From Kribbella sindirgiensis (lineage in GTDB: Bacteria; Actinomycetota; Actinomycetes; Propionibacteriales; Kribbellaceae), in the NCBI RefSeq assembly GCF_004331435.1, contig NZ_SJKA01000016.1:104879-168878 (forward strand): 64,000 nt of DNA, read 5' to 3'. The notes beneath the pieces are model-generated. The model was given only the letters and a program-made list of their open reading frames with translations, did no database searches and was not told where the DNA came from. The position numbers and the translations under genes are program-made. Of the stretch, positions 41,664-50,907 are shown piece after piece. Each line of letters begins with the position of its first letter. Within the stretch, counting starts at the first letter, position 1.

Positions 41664-42398
41664 ATGAGCCAACTCGCAGCCACCGAGGTTGCCACCGCCG
41701 CCGCCCACCTGATGCGTGCCGGCCAGTGGGCCGCCGCAACCGATCTCCTGACCGCCGCAAGCCCTGCCGACCCCGACGAGCGTCAGATCCTCGCGCTCGC
41801 ACTGGCCGAGGTCACCGTCGACCAGGACTTCGGCCAGCAGACCGACTACGCCTCCGCCGCGCTCGCCGCCGTGCCCGGCGATTCGTGGGATCTCGCGATG
41901 CTCAACTTCCGCAAGGACTACGGGAGCGCACTGTTCCGGGCCGGCAGCAAGGACCTGAGAGAGCGCGCGCTCACACTCATCGAGGAGGCACCCGACGACG
42001 GCCGACGCGGCACCGTGAACTTCTGGGCAGGTGCGATGGCCGACAACGTGTACGAACAGCCGGCGGAGGCCATCGAGTACTACCGGATCGCGCTGGAACT
42101 GGGTGAGAAGTGCGACGACGAGTGGCTCGTCGCGATGGCGCTGAGGCATCTCGGGTACCACGCGCACGTGGCCGGCGATCTGGCGCTTGCGCGGTCGCAG
42201 TGGGAGCGGTCGACCGAGCTCCTGCAAAAGGCCGGGTACCTGCGTCCCGCGCTCGCCCAGCAGACAATGCTCGCGGTCCTGCTCCGCGACGAGGGCGACG
42301 CGGCCGGATCACGCGCGCTCGCGACCGAGGTCAACCGGTGGGCCCGGCAGCTGGGTATCCCGTTCATCATCCAGGAGACCGCAGAACTCATGGCCTGA
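41664..42398 (+). CDS. TPR-like helical repeat protein, MarR-controlled
   Basis: 244 residues made of paired helices (AAHLMRAGQWAAATDLLTAA; AIEYYRIALELGEKCDDEWL; ALARSQWERSTELL), a tetratricopeptide pattern that usually mediates protein contacts. There is no signal peptide or membrane segment. The gene is divergent from marR across a 30-bp region that carries the operator, so it is the prime target of that regulator. No further domain is seen and its partner is unknown. It overlaps the convergent DUF2071 gene by 11 bp. Confidence 0.75.
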   Translation: MSQLAATEVATAAAHLMRAGQWAAATDLLTAASPADPDERQILALALAEVTVDQDFGQQTDYASAALAAVPGDSWDLAMLNFRKDYGSALFRAGSKDLRERALTLIEEAPDDGRRGTVNFWAGAMADNVYEQPAEAIEYYRIALELGEKCDDEWLVAMALRHLGYHAHVAGDLALARSQWERSTELLQKAGYLRPALAQQTMLAVLLRDEGDAAGSRALATEVNRWARQLGIPFIIQETAELMA

Positions 42399-43098
42399 GC
42401 GGTACGCCGAACTCGGCGGGAACCCCGGCGCTGAACGCGACATGATCCGGCGGGCGGTCGGGCGACACGAGGCCCACGGACCGCAGCAGCGCGTCGGCGT
42501 CCAGTGCGGTGAGTCTCGCGCTGTGGAGGATCCAGGGCGGGTGCTCGTTCGGCAGGTACCAGGTGCGACCCGCACGCTGGACGTGCAGCCCCCACCGGGC
42601 GGTGAGGAAGTCCTCCAACGGGCCGGCCCGCAGGCGTTCGCCCATCTCGACGCCGACAAGCGCTTGGACGCCGGACCGGCGAACGGTCGACGTGTACGTG
42701 TGGTGGTTGCCGTGCCGTTCATGGCACATCCGCGCCCAGCGGTACGGCAGCCCGAAGACCGTCCGCGCAGTCGCCACGACGGCCAGCCGGTTCGCGTCGA
42801 GACTCAGGAACACCACACCACGCCGGCCGGTCTCGTCGACGGAGTACAGCCGGATGTTCGTCTCCAGGAACGAGCCGAAGTACGGAACGGCCGGGCCGTG
42901 CGGCAGCCCGGTCCCGACCATCCGGAACGGGACCAGGCCGACGTACGTCCGTCCCTCGAACGTGTCCGGCCTGGTCCCCGGCGGGAAGAAGTGCGCGATG
43001 TCGGCCGGTGCGAAAGCCCAGTGCACAAAGGTCAGATCCAGCCACCGCTGCCGCAGGATCCGCGGCCGCGACAACCCCGGCGCCACCGGCCAACTCAT
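42388..43098 (-). CDS. DUF2071 (YqjF-like) protein
   Basis: 236 residues. QRWLDLTFVHWAFAPADIAHFFPPG is followed by VGLVPFRMVGTG, FLETNIRLYSVDETGRRGVVFLSL and the C-terminal HLARLTALDADALL pattern, as in YqjF/DUF2071 proteins. These have a steroid-delta-isomerase/START-like barrel and no assigned reaction. ATG at 43098 is the natural start. It lies alone between the TPR gene and the sugar isomerase gene. Confidence 0.85.
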   Translation of the reverse strand: MSWPVAPGLSRPRILRQRWLDLTFVHWAFAPADIAHFFPPGTRPDTFEGRTYVGLVPFRMVGTGLPHGPAVPYFGSFLETNIRLYSVDETGRRGVVFLSLDANRLAVVATARTVFGLPYRWARMCHERHGNHHTYTSTVRRSGVQALVGVEMGERLRAGPLEDFLTARWGLHVQRAGRTWYLPNEHPPWILHSARLTALDADALLRSVGLVSPDRPPDHVAFSAGVPAEFGVPLRP

Positions 43099-43116
43099 GT
43101 CATCGAGCGTAACCTC

Positions 43117-44118
43117 CTACGACGAGAACGCCGCGTCGAAGGATGCGGTTGGCGGGTCGAAAGCGAGCGAGCGGACGAACTGGACGGCTTCGGCGGCGCC
43201 GACCAGGCGGTCCATGCCGGCGTCCTCCCACTCGACCGAGATCGGGCCGTCGTACCCGATCGAGTTCAGCATCCGGAAACACGCCTCCCAGGGGACGTCG
43301 CCGTGCCCGGTCGAGACGAAGTCCCAGCCGCGCCGCGGGTCGCCCCAGGCGAGATGCGATCCCATCCGGCCGTTGCGGCCGTTGCCGACCTGGCGCTTCG
43401 CGTCCTTGCAGTCGACGTGGTAGATCCGGTCCTTGAAGTCCCACAGGAACCCGACCGGGTCGAGGTCCTGCCAGACGAAGTGCGACGGGTCCCAGTTCAG
43501 CCCGAACGCCTCCCGGTGCCCGATCGCCTCCAGCGTCGCGGTCGTCGACCAGTAGTCGTACGCGATCTCCGACGGGTGCACCTCGTGCGCGAACTTCACA
43601 CCCACCTCGTCGAACACGTCGAGGATCGGGTTCCACCGGTCGGCGAAGTCGGCGTACCCGGCCTCGATCATCGCCGGCGGCACCGGCGGGAACATCGCGA
43701 CCGTCTTCCAGATCGACGACCCGGTGAACCCGACCACCACGTCCACGCCGAGTGCCCGGGCTGCCCGCGCGGTCGTCTTCATCTCCTCGGCCGCCCGCTG
43801 CCGGACACCTTCCGGGTCGCCGTCGCCCCAGATGTGCGCGGGCAGGATCGCCTGGTGCCGCTGGTCGATCGGGTCGTCGCAGACCGCCTGCCCGAGCAGG
43901 TGGTTGGAGATCGTCCACACCTTCAGGTTGTGCTTCTCGAGGATGTCCAGCCGGTCCCGGACGTACGCCGGGTCCTCGGCGGCACGCCGTACGTCGAGAT
44001 GGTCGCCCCAGCAGGCGATCTCCAGCCCTTCGTAGCCCCACGAGGACGCCAGCCGGGCCACCTCCTCGAACGGCAGGTCGGCCCACTGGCCGGTGAACAA
44101 CGTGATCGGTCGTGCCAT
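43117..44118 (-). CDS. TIM-barrel sugar phosphate isomerase/epimerase
   Basis: 333 residues of the xylose-isomerase-like TIM-barrel family. Metal ligands are expected in VKFAHEVHPSEIAYD, FGLNWDPSHFVWQ, HVDCKDAK and PISVEWEDAG. These proteins isomerise or epimerise free or keto sugars such as hexuloses or inosose. It lies downstream of the ThuA/sugar-dehydrogenase gene and may process its product. A strong hairpin (44154-44194) separates the two genes. ATG at 44118 has AAGGAGAGAAGGAC upstream. Confidence 0.87.
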   Translation of the reverse strand: MARPITLFTGQWADLPFEEVARLASSWGYEGLEIACWGDHLDVRRAAEDPAYVRDRLDILEKHNLKVWTISNHLLGQAVCDDPIDQRHQAILPAHIWGDGDPEGVRQRAAEEMKTTARAARALGVDVVVGFTGSSIWKTVAMFPPVPPAMIEAGYADFADRWNPILDVFDEVGVKFAHEVHPSEIAYDYWSTTATLEAIGHREAFGLNWDPSHFVWQDLDPVGFLWDFKDRIYHVDCKDAKRQVGNGRNGRMGSHLAWGDPRRGWDFVSTGHGDVPWEACFRMLNSIGYDGPISVEWEDAGMDRLVGAAEAVQFVRSLAFDPPTASFDAAFSS

Positions 44119-44153
44119 GTCCTTCTCTCCTTGTCGAGTACTACTGCAGAGGT

Positions 44154-44194
44154 GTCCCCGGCGGCGTCCGGAGCGCTTGTCCGCCGCCGGGGAC
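44154..44194 (-). terminator. Strong hairpin after the ThuA/sugar-dehydrogenase gene
   Basis: GTCCCCGGCGGC (44154-44165) and GCCGCCGGGGAC (44183-44194) form a perfect 12-bp GC-rich stem with a 17-nt loop, 93 bp after the end of the large gene and 36 bp before the isomerase ATG. It has no U-tract, so it may only attenuate readthrough. Confidence 0.55.
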
Positions 44195-44286
44195 TGTCAC
44201 CGTGGGTCTCGCTGGGCCGTCGCCCGTCTGGGGCCGAACCAGCCGGGGCGGCGGCAGGTGTACGGCGGCGAGTCCCCACGGCGACG

Positions 44287-47200
44287 TCATCGGCCGAGCC
44301 GCGCCTTCAGGTCCTGGCCGACCGCGGTCAGCAAGGTCCGCGCCGGTACGTCGGCGACCGTGCGGGCCGTGGCCAGGTACAGGGTGAGGGCGACGGACGC
44401 GGGCACGACCTGGTTGCGGGCCGCGGCGCGCTCGGCGGTTCTCAGGTGCGCCTTCAGCACCACGGCAGTTGCCAGCGGCACCTTTCCGGCGGCGCGAAAG
44501 CGGTCGACCAGCTTGACAGCCTCGGCGTACGACGCAACGACCGTGAACGGCACGTTCTTCACCGAGGTGTTCCCGGCGAGATCGGTAGCCGTAACGGTCA
44601 ACGCATGCGCCCCGAGCCCGAGCACAGCACCATCGACCGCTCCCGTTGTCGCCTTTCCATCCAGGGCCATCACCACGGTTCCCGGACCGGAGAGCGCATC
44701 CGTAGCGGTTGCCTGCACCGTGGCGGTTGACGCGACTCCGAGGGTCGCCGCCAGTCCGGTGACCGTGCTGCTGGGCGGTGTCTGGTCGATCTTCACCGTG
44801 ACCGACGAGGGTTCCGACACGTTGCCGGCGGTATCACTTCCGCGCACCGCCAGCGTGTGCGTTCCGTCGGCGGTCAGGGCGACCGGGGCGGTGTACTCGG
44901 ACCAGTTGCCGTCGCCAACCTTCTGCTCCAGGTACACCTGGCCGGCCTGATCATCCATGCCCATCGCGGTGGCCGTCACCGGTCCCGTCCACCAGCCTGC
45001 TTGCCCCGAAGGCGTCGACGGGTTCAGCCCCAGGGTGACGGTGGGCGCTGTTGTGTCGGTAACTCGCTTGAAGTAGTCGAACTTCGCGGTCTTCGACGCC
45101 GCTTGGTCGACACCGAAGGCGTAGACGCCGAACTTCGCCGAACCCAGCGCGGTGTTCGTCACCGGCGCGAGCGCCGTCCAGGACAACCCGTCGGAGCTGT
45201 ACGACCCGGTGAAGGTCGAACCCGCCTTCGACAGCCTGAGGTACCAGACGCCTTGGGTTGGGCTAGGAGCGTTCGGCTGGGGCGACTGGACCACGTCGGC
45301 CAGTTCGCTGCGCAGTTCTATGCCTCGGGTGACCGTGCTGCCTGCGACGTTCGTGGTCAGGTAGTCGAGCTTCACGTAGTTCGCGTCGTCGGCGTAGACC
45401 AGCAGACCAGCCTGCTGGTACGCCTCGTCGAACGTCGACGCGTCCACCTTCGTCTCGATCGTCCAGTCGCCGTCCGGTGCCTCCTGGAGCACCAGGTTCT
45501 TCGGGCCCGAGTTGTCGCTGCCGTAGATATCGCCGCTACTCGTGTCGATCTCCAGCCCGCCGCCGGTCACCCGGTACGCGGCTGGATCGGGCCGTACGAC
45601 GTCCGTCCAGCGGCACGCGTCGAGCGTCGTACCGTCGAACTCGTCGTCCGGTGCGGGCTGCTCGGCGGTGTCGTCGGGCGTGATCGCGAAGTAGTCGAAC
45701 GTCGCCGCGATCGGCAACGCCTCGGTTCGGTTCGTGAGCCCGAACAGCCCGATGCGGGGATTCGTGATCCCGGCGAGCTGCTTCGTCTCCGGCATCTCGG
45801 TGAACGTCGCGCCGTCGGCACTGTACGAGGCCTTCAAGTTCGCGCCGTCCGAGGTGAACCGCACCCAGACCGTGTCCGGGTAGGCCGCGCCGAGGTTCGC
45901 CGTGTTCGACGCGGCGACCTCGTTCGGTGCGCCGTTCTCCTCGCGGATGAACTGGAAGATCCGGTCAGCGGCGGACGCCGTGGTCGACCGGCCTTGCAGA
46001 ACCATCTTGGCGTAGTTGTCGTCGTCGCCGTAGACGATCAGCCCGGCCTGCTGGTAGGCCAATCGCGCGGGCAACGTCACTTTGGCGGTCGCCGACCAGG
46101 CACCGGCCTGCAGCGGTTGCAGAACGATGTTCGGTGTGCCGGTGTTGCCGGTGCCGTAGATATCCGTTGCCGTCAACGGGATCGACAGCACACCGTTCGC
46201 CACCGACAGTTCTTGGTTGCCGCGGACAACTGCCGACCAGCGGGCGGTGTCGAGCGTCGTGCCGTCGAAACCGTCCGAGCGACCTGTCAGGCAGGTCGGC
46301 GCCGACGGCGAGTCGACGGTCACATCAACCTTCGCCACACCTACCGCTCCCCGCGCATCGGTTACCGTCGCCGTCACCGTGTGTTTGCCGGGAGCTGTGA
46401 AGGTGTGCGAGGCGGCCGGGCCGGTGGCGGTCGAGCCGTCGCCGAAGCTCCACGCGTAGGTGAGGGGCAGGTCGCCCTCGGGGTCAACGGCCGCCGCGGT
46501 GAAGTCGACCGCCAGCGGCGCCTTGCCTTGGGTGGCCGAGGCCGTGACCGTGACTGCCGGGCGCTGGTTCTCCGTGACTCCCTTGCCGATGAACTTGACC
46601 CAGTTGACGTTCAGCTGCCCGGTCGTCTTCACGAAGTACAACGGACCGCTGTCGAGTGACGCTCCACTGACCGCGCCGGTGAAGTCGCCGTACGTCTGCC
46701 AACCGCCCGTCGGCGTCACCTGGATGGTGGCTACGACCGGGCCGCCGGTCGGCGAGCCCTGGCGAACCTGCACCGTCGCGCCGGCGTCGGGTGACGCGGC
46801 CCGCAACTGGATCTGGTCGATGTTGGTCAGGTTGGTCGGTTTCCAGCCCCACCAGTCGCCGTCCTCGATGAACCCGATGTTCTTCCCACCGCCCGCGGTG
46901 TCACCGGTGTCCTCGACCTGCACACCGGGCGCCGACCCAGGCCCACCGGTTTCGTTGAAGAACTCGGCTTCCCGCAGCTTGGGCTGGAGCTGGACGATCT
47001 TCTGCGTGGTGATCCTGCCGGTCCCGGGCGCGCCTTTGTCGGTGTAGGTCACCTTGACGATGCCGAAGATGTTCGCCCCGACGTGCCCCTGGTCGCCGGG
47101 CAGCGGGAACGTGCCTTCACAGCCGTGGTACTGCTCGTAGTCGTGCGCGTGCTCGTCATGCCCGAGCGCGGGCTGGGTGACGACGTCGTTGCAGTCGACC

Positions 47201-49656
47201 GTCCCGTCCTCGGGGTCGGTGACGGTGACCTTGTAGCGGATCGTGTCACCGAACTCGAAGAACCCGCCGTCGACCGGGGCCTCGATCGTGACCGTCGGCG
47301 CCGTGTTCCCGGCCGTGATGGTCCGGTTCGAGACCGCCGTCCGGCCGTCCGGATCGGTGACGGTCAGCCGCGCGGTGAAGACACCGGCGGTGGCATACGT
47401 GTACGACGGTTTCGCGTCGGTACTGTCCGTCGTACCGTTGCCGTCGAAGTCCCAGGCCAGCGTCACGGGTTGCCCGTCCGGATCCCGCGACCCGGTCGAG
47501 TCGAACGCGACCGTCAACGGCACCGGACCGGACGTCTTGTCGGTCGCGAGCTGCGCGATCGGCGCCCGGTTCCCTTGTACGTAGTCGATCCGGTAGATCC
47601 CCGAGTCGGCGTTGTTCCCGCCGAACCCGCTCCCCCACTCGATCACGTACAGCGCGCCGTCCGGCCCGAACTGCAGCGCGTGCGGCCGGACGAAGTTCAG
47701 TGTCTGGAACATCCGCGACACGTCGGCGACGCCGCTGCGGTCGTCGTTCAGCTGCACGGAGAACAGCCGGCTGTCGTTCCAGTCCGCCCAGACCGCCTTG
47801 CCGTCGAAGTACTGCGGCCACTTCCGGTCCGACGGGCTCGCCGCGTCGTACCGGTACGCCCCACTCGTCATCGGCGCACCGCTGCCACCGATTTCGGGCG
47901 TGCCGGTGGTCGACTTGCCCTGCCACATCGTCGCGGGGATCGCCGCGGGCAGTTGGGTGATGCCGGTGTTGTTCGGCGACTCGTTGACCGGCGCGTTGCA
48001 GTTGAAGGTCGCGCCAGAGGTTCCGGTCGCGAAGTCGTAGTTGTTGTACGGCGTGTTCGCGCCGACGCAGTACGGCCAGCCGTAGAAGCCTGGCTGGGAC
48101 AGGATGTTCCACTCGACGCGACCGTCCGGCCCGCGCGTCGGCGACACCGCGCCGGCGTCCGGTCCGTAGTCCGCGACGAACAGGTGATTGGTCGTCGGGT
48201 CGATCCCGATCCGGAACGGGTTCCGGAAGCCCATCGCATAGATCTCCGGCCGCGTCTTCGCGGTACCTCCTGGGAAGAGGTTTCCAGCGGGAATGGTGTA
48301 CGACCCGTCGTCCGATGGGTGGATGCGGAGGATCTTCCCGTTCAGCACATTGCTGTTGGCCGCCGACCGCTGCGCGTCCCACGCGGCGCGTCCGGCCCGC
48401 TCGTCGATCGGCGCGTAACCGTCGGAGTCGAAGGGATTGCTGTTGTCGCCGGTCGCGATGTAAAGGTTGCCGTTGCCATCGAACTCGAGCGCGCCGCCCG
48501 CGTGACAGCACTGGTCGCGTTGCGTGTCGATCCGCAGCACCTGCTGCTCGCTCGCGAGGTCAAGGGTGTCACCAGTCACCTTGAACCGCGAGACCCGGTC
48601 GAACGGCTCCGCGCTCACCGGCGAGTAGTACAGGTAGACGAATCCGTTCGACGCGAACCCGGGATCGAGCGCGAGTCCGAGGAGCCCGAATTCCTGGCCC
48701 GTGTAGACATTCAGCGTCCCGGCCGTCACCACCGAGCCGTCGGTCTTGACGATCTTCACCGCACCGTTGCGGTCGATGTAGAAGACCCGGCCGTCGTCTG
48801 CGATCGCCAACTCCATCGGGTTCGACGTGTCGTCGTCCAGCGTGACCTTCTCGTAGCTGGCGCTCAGCGACGCGCCGCAGTCCGCCGGCTGCACACCGGC
48901 CGCGGTCCTGATCCCCCCGAGCAGCTGCTTGCGGAACGTCGGATCGGCGTACGACTCGATCGTGTGGCCCATACCCGTGTACCAGGCGCGGCCGCCGTCG
49001 TAGTCCTGGCACCACGTGATCGGGTGCTCGGGGCCCATGTTCCCACCGCTGTACGACGACTCGTCGAGCGACGCGAGGACGTGGACGGTGCCGCGCGGAT
49101 TGGTCCGGTAGTTGTACCACTCGTCGGTGCGCTGCCACAGCGTCGGCGCATCGACCGTCGACGGGTGCGCGTGGTCCTCCACCTTCACCGTCGCGGTCGG
49201 CGTACCGGCGGGGTGGCTGTCGAAGTAGCTGCCGACGAGCTGCCCGTACCAGGGCCAGTCGTACTCCGTGTCGGACGCGGCGTGGATGCCGGCGTACCCG
49301 CCGCCGCCCCGGATGTACCGCTCGAACGCGGCCTGCTGGTCCGCGTTCAGCACGTCACCGGTCGTGGACAGCCAGATGACGACCTCGTACTTCGCCAGCT
49401 CGGTGTCGTTGAACATCGTGGCGTCCTCGGTCGCGGTGACCGTGAAGCCGTTCTCGGTCGCCAGGTCCTTGATCGCCTGGATGCCGGCCGGGATCGAGTC
49501 GTGCCGGAAACCGGCGGTCTTGCTGAAGATCAAGGCGTTGAAGGTCTCGTCACCGTGCCCGGGATGCGCCCGGGCCGGTGAGGGGGTCAGTAATGCCGCG
49601 AACAGGGCGAGCACGAGTAGACATGCCATCGTGCCGTGTCTGCGTAGCTGGATCAT
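44287..49656 (-). CDS. Secreted ThuA and sugar-dehydrogenase multidomain protein
   Basis: 1789 residues, one of the largest proteins in the region. Order: Sec signal peptide (1-30, ARA-HPG); ThuA-like domain (about 35-255, GYAGIHAASDTEYDWPWY); glucose/sorbosone dehydrogenase-type beta-propeller (about 265-690, with GFRNPFRIGIDP and a PQQ-type fold); PKD domain (about 700-780); a DPEDGTVDC Ig-like region; CBM6-like sugar-binding module (about 895-1010); second PKD (about 1015-1095); two concanavalin-like modules (about 1110-1290, 1300-1470); Ig-like repeats (about 1480-1700); and a helical tail resembling FIMAH. The likely role is oxidation of extracellular sugars bound through the CBM. GAGGAG lies 7 nt before ATG 49656. 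Confidence 0.85.
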   Translation of the reverse strand: MIQLRRHGTMACLLVLALFAALLTPSPARAHPGHGDETFNALIFSKTAGFRHDSIPAGIQAIKDLATENGFTVTATEDATMFNDTELAKYEVVIWLSTTGDVLNADQQAAFERYIRGGGGYAGIHAASDTEYDWPWYGQLVGSYFDSHPAGTPTATVKVEDHAHPSTVDAPTLWQRTDEWYNYRTNPRGTVHVLASLDESSYSGGNMGPEHPITWCQDYDGGRAWYTGMGHTIESYADPTFRKQLLGGIRTAAGVQPADCGASLSASYEKVTLDDDTSNPMELAIADDGRVFYIDRNGAVKIVKTDGSVVTAGTLNVYTGQEFGLLGLALDPGFASNGFVYLYYSPVSAEPFDRVSRFKVTGDTLDLASEQQVLRIDTQRDQCCHAGGALEFDGNGNLYIATGDNSNPFDSDGYAPIDERAGRAAWDAQRSAANSNVLNGKILRIHPSDDGSYTIPAGNLFPGGTAKTRPEIYAMGFRNPFRIGIDPTTNHLFVADYGPDAGAVSPTRGPDGRVEWNILSQPGFYGWPYCVGANTPYNNYDFATGTSGATFNCNAPVNESPNNTGITQLPAAIPATMWQGKSTTGTPEIGGSGAPMTSGAYRYDAASPSDRKWPQYFDGKAVWADWNDSRLFSVQLNDDRSGVADVSRMFQTLNFVRPHALQFGPDGALYVIEWGSGFGGNNADSGIYRIDYVQGNRAPIAQLATDKTSGPVPLTVAFDSTGSRDPDGQPVTLAWDFDGNGTTDSTDAKPSYTYATAGVFTARLTVTDPDGRTAVSNRTITAGNTAPTVTIEAPVDGGFFEFGDTIRYKVTVTDPEDGTVDCNDVVTQPALGHDEHAHDYEQYHGCEGTFPLPGDQGHVGANIFGIVKVTYTDKGAPGTGRITTQKIVQLQPKLREAEFFNETGGPGSAPGVQVEDTGDTAGGGKNIGFIEDGDWWGWKPTNLTNIDQIQLRAASPDAGATVQVRQGSPTGGPVVATIQVTPTGGWQTYGDFTGAVSGASLDSGPLYFVKTTGQLNVNWVKFIGKGVTENQRPAVTVTASATQGKAPLAVDFTAAAVDPEGDLPLTYAWSFGDGSTATGPAASHTFTAPGKHTVTATVTDARGAVGVAKVDVTVDSPSAPTCLTGRSDGFDGTTLDTARWSAVVRGNQELSVANGVLSIPLTATDIYGTGNTGTPNIVLQPLQAGAWSATAKVTLPARLAYQQAGLIVYGDDDNYAKMVLQGRSTTASAADRIFQFIREENGAPNEVAASNTANLGAAYPDTVWVRFTSDGANLKASYSADGATFTEMPETKQLAGITNPRIGLFGLTNRTEALPIAATFDYFAITPDDTAEQPAPDDEFDGTTLDACRWTDVVRPDPAAYRVTGGGLEIDTSSGDIYGSDNSGPKNLVLQEAPDGDWTIETKVDASTFDEAYQQAGLLVYADDANYVKLDYLTTNVAGSTVTRGIELRSELADVVQSPQPNAPSPTQGVWYLRLSKAGSTFTGSYSSDGLSWTALAPVTNTALGSAKFGVYAFGVDQAASKTAKFDYFKRVTDTTAPTVTLGLNPSTPSGQAGWWTGPVTATAMGMDDQAGQVYLEQKVGDGNWSEYTAPVALTADGTHTLAVRGSDTAGNVSEPSSVTVKIDQTPPSSTVTGLAATLGVASTATVQATATDALSGPGTVVMALDGKATTGAVDGAVLGLGAHALTVTATDLAGNTSVKNVPFTVVASYAEAVKLVDRFRAAGKVPLATAVVLKAHLRTAERAAARNQVVPASVALTLYLATARTVADVPARTLLTAVGQDLKARLGR

Positions 49657-49746
49657 GCGGAGCTCCTCATGGGACGGACAAGGGTGCGCGCTCCATCAAC
49701 TACAGTTCCCGTGCTCTGCCCTGCGCGGGATGTACTACCGGTCAGA

Positions 49747-50907
49747 TCAACGGACGCCGAGCAGGTGCTCCATCGCCAGCTGGTCCAGCCGTTCGAACCC
49801 GAGACCGCGCTCGGCCAGCGCGTCCGGGTCGTACGTCGCGTTACGAAGATCGTCCAGCGACTCACCCTCGGCCAGGGTGGACTCGGACAGCTCCGCGACG
49901 CGTGCGGCGGCGAGTGCCTCCGCGACCTCCGGGTCGGCACGGAACGCCTGCACCTTGTCGCGCAGGATCAGGTAGTTCCGCATGCAGCCGCGCGCGGTCT
50001 CCCAGACGCCTTCCTCGTCCTCGGTCCGCGGCGGCTTGTAGTCGAAGTGGATGTAGCCCTCGTACGCCGGGTAGCTCCCGGCTCCCTGCAGTACGTCGAC
50101 GGTCCAGAAAGCCTCGCGCAGGTTCCCGGCCCCGAACCGCAGGTCCTGGTCGAACCGCGGACCGTGCTGCCCGTTGAGGTCGATGTGGTACAGCTTCCCG
50201 TGCCACAGCGCCTGCGCGATCCCGTGCGCGTAGTTCAGCGACGCCATCTGCTCGTGCCCGACCTCGGGGTTGATGCCGACCAGCTCGGGGTCGGCGAGGT
50301 CGTTGATGAACGCGATCGCGTGCCCGATCGACGGCAGCAGGATGTCGCCGCGCGGCTCGTTCGGCTTCGGCTCGATCGCGAACCGGATGTCGTACCCCTG
50401 CTCGCGCACGTACGCGCACAGCAGGTCCATCGACTCCTTGTAGCGGTCGAGCGCGGCCCGCACGTCCTTCGAACCGCCGGACTCCGCGCCTTCACGACCG
50501 CCCCACAGCACGTACGTCGTCGCGCCCAGCTCGGCCGCGAGGTCGACGTTGCGCAGTACCTTCGACAGCGCGTACCGCCGTACCTGCCGGTCGTTGGCGG
50601 TCAGGCCGCCGTCCTTGAAGACCGGGTGCGCGAACAGGTTCGTGGTCATCATCTCGACGACCATGCCGGTGTCGGCGAGCGACTTGGTGAAGCGTTCGAG
50701 CGTCTGCGCCCGGGTGCCGTCGTCCGGTACGACGTCGTCGTCGTGGAACGTGACCGCCGCGGCGCCCAGTTCCGCGAGCTTCTCGACCGCGTGCACCGGG
50801 TCCATCGCCGGGCGGACCGCCGTACCGAACACGTCGACGCCCTGCCAGCCGACGGTCCACAGCCCGAAGGAGAACTTGTCGTCCTTGGTCGGGGTGTAAC
50901 TAGTCAT
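49747..50907 (-). CDS. xylA: Xylose isomerase
   Basis: 386 residues, very close in pattern to Streptomyces XylA. FGLWTVGWQGVDVFG opens the barrel, TFHDDD and MVVEMMTTNLFAHPVFK hold the catalytic His and substrate contacts, AELGATTYVLWGGREG and RFAIEPKPNEPRGD hold the metal ligands, and NPEVGHEQMA and HIDLNGQ complete the site. It converts D-xylose to D-xylulose. ATG at 50907 overlaps the previous stop (ATGA) and has AGGAG 8 nt upstream. Xylulokinase (xylB), its usual partner, is not in the window. Confidence 0.95.
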   Translation of the reverse strand: MTSYTPTKDDKFSFGLWTVGWQGVDVFGTAVRPAMDPVHAVEKLAELGAAAVTFHDDDVVPDDGTRAQTLERFTKSLADTGMVVEMMTTNLFAHPVFKDGGLTANDRQVRRYALSKVLRNVDLAAELGATTYVLWGGREGAESGGSKDVRAALDRYKESMDLLCAYVREQGYDIRFAIEPKPNEPRGDILLPSIGHAIAFINDLADPELVGINPEVGHEQMASLNYAHGIAQALWHGKLYHIDLNGQHGPRFDQDLRFGAGNLREAFWTVDVLQGAGSYPAYEGYIHFDYKPPRTEDEEGVWETARGCMRNYLILRDKVQAFRADPEVAEALAAARVAELSESTLAEGESLDDLRNATYDPDALAERGLGFERLDQLAMEHLLGVR

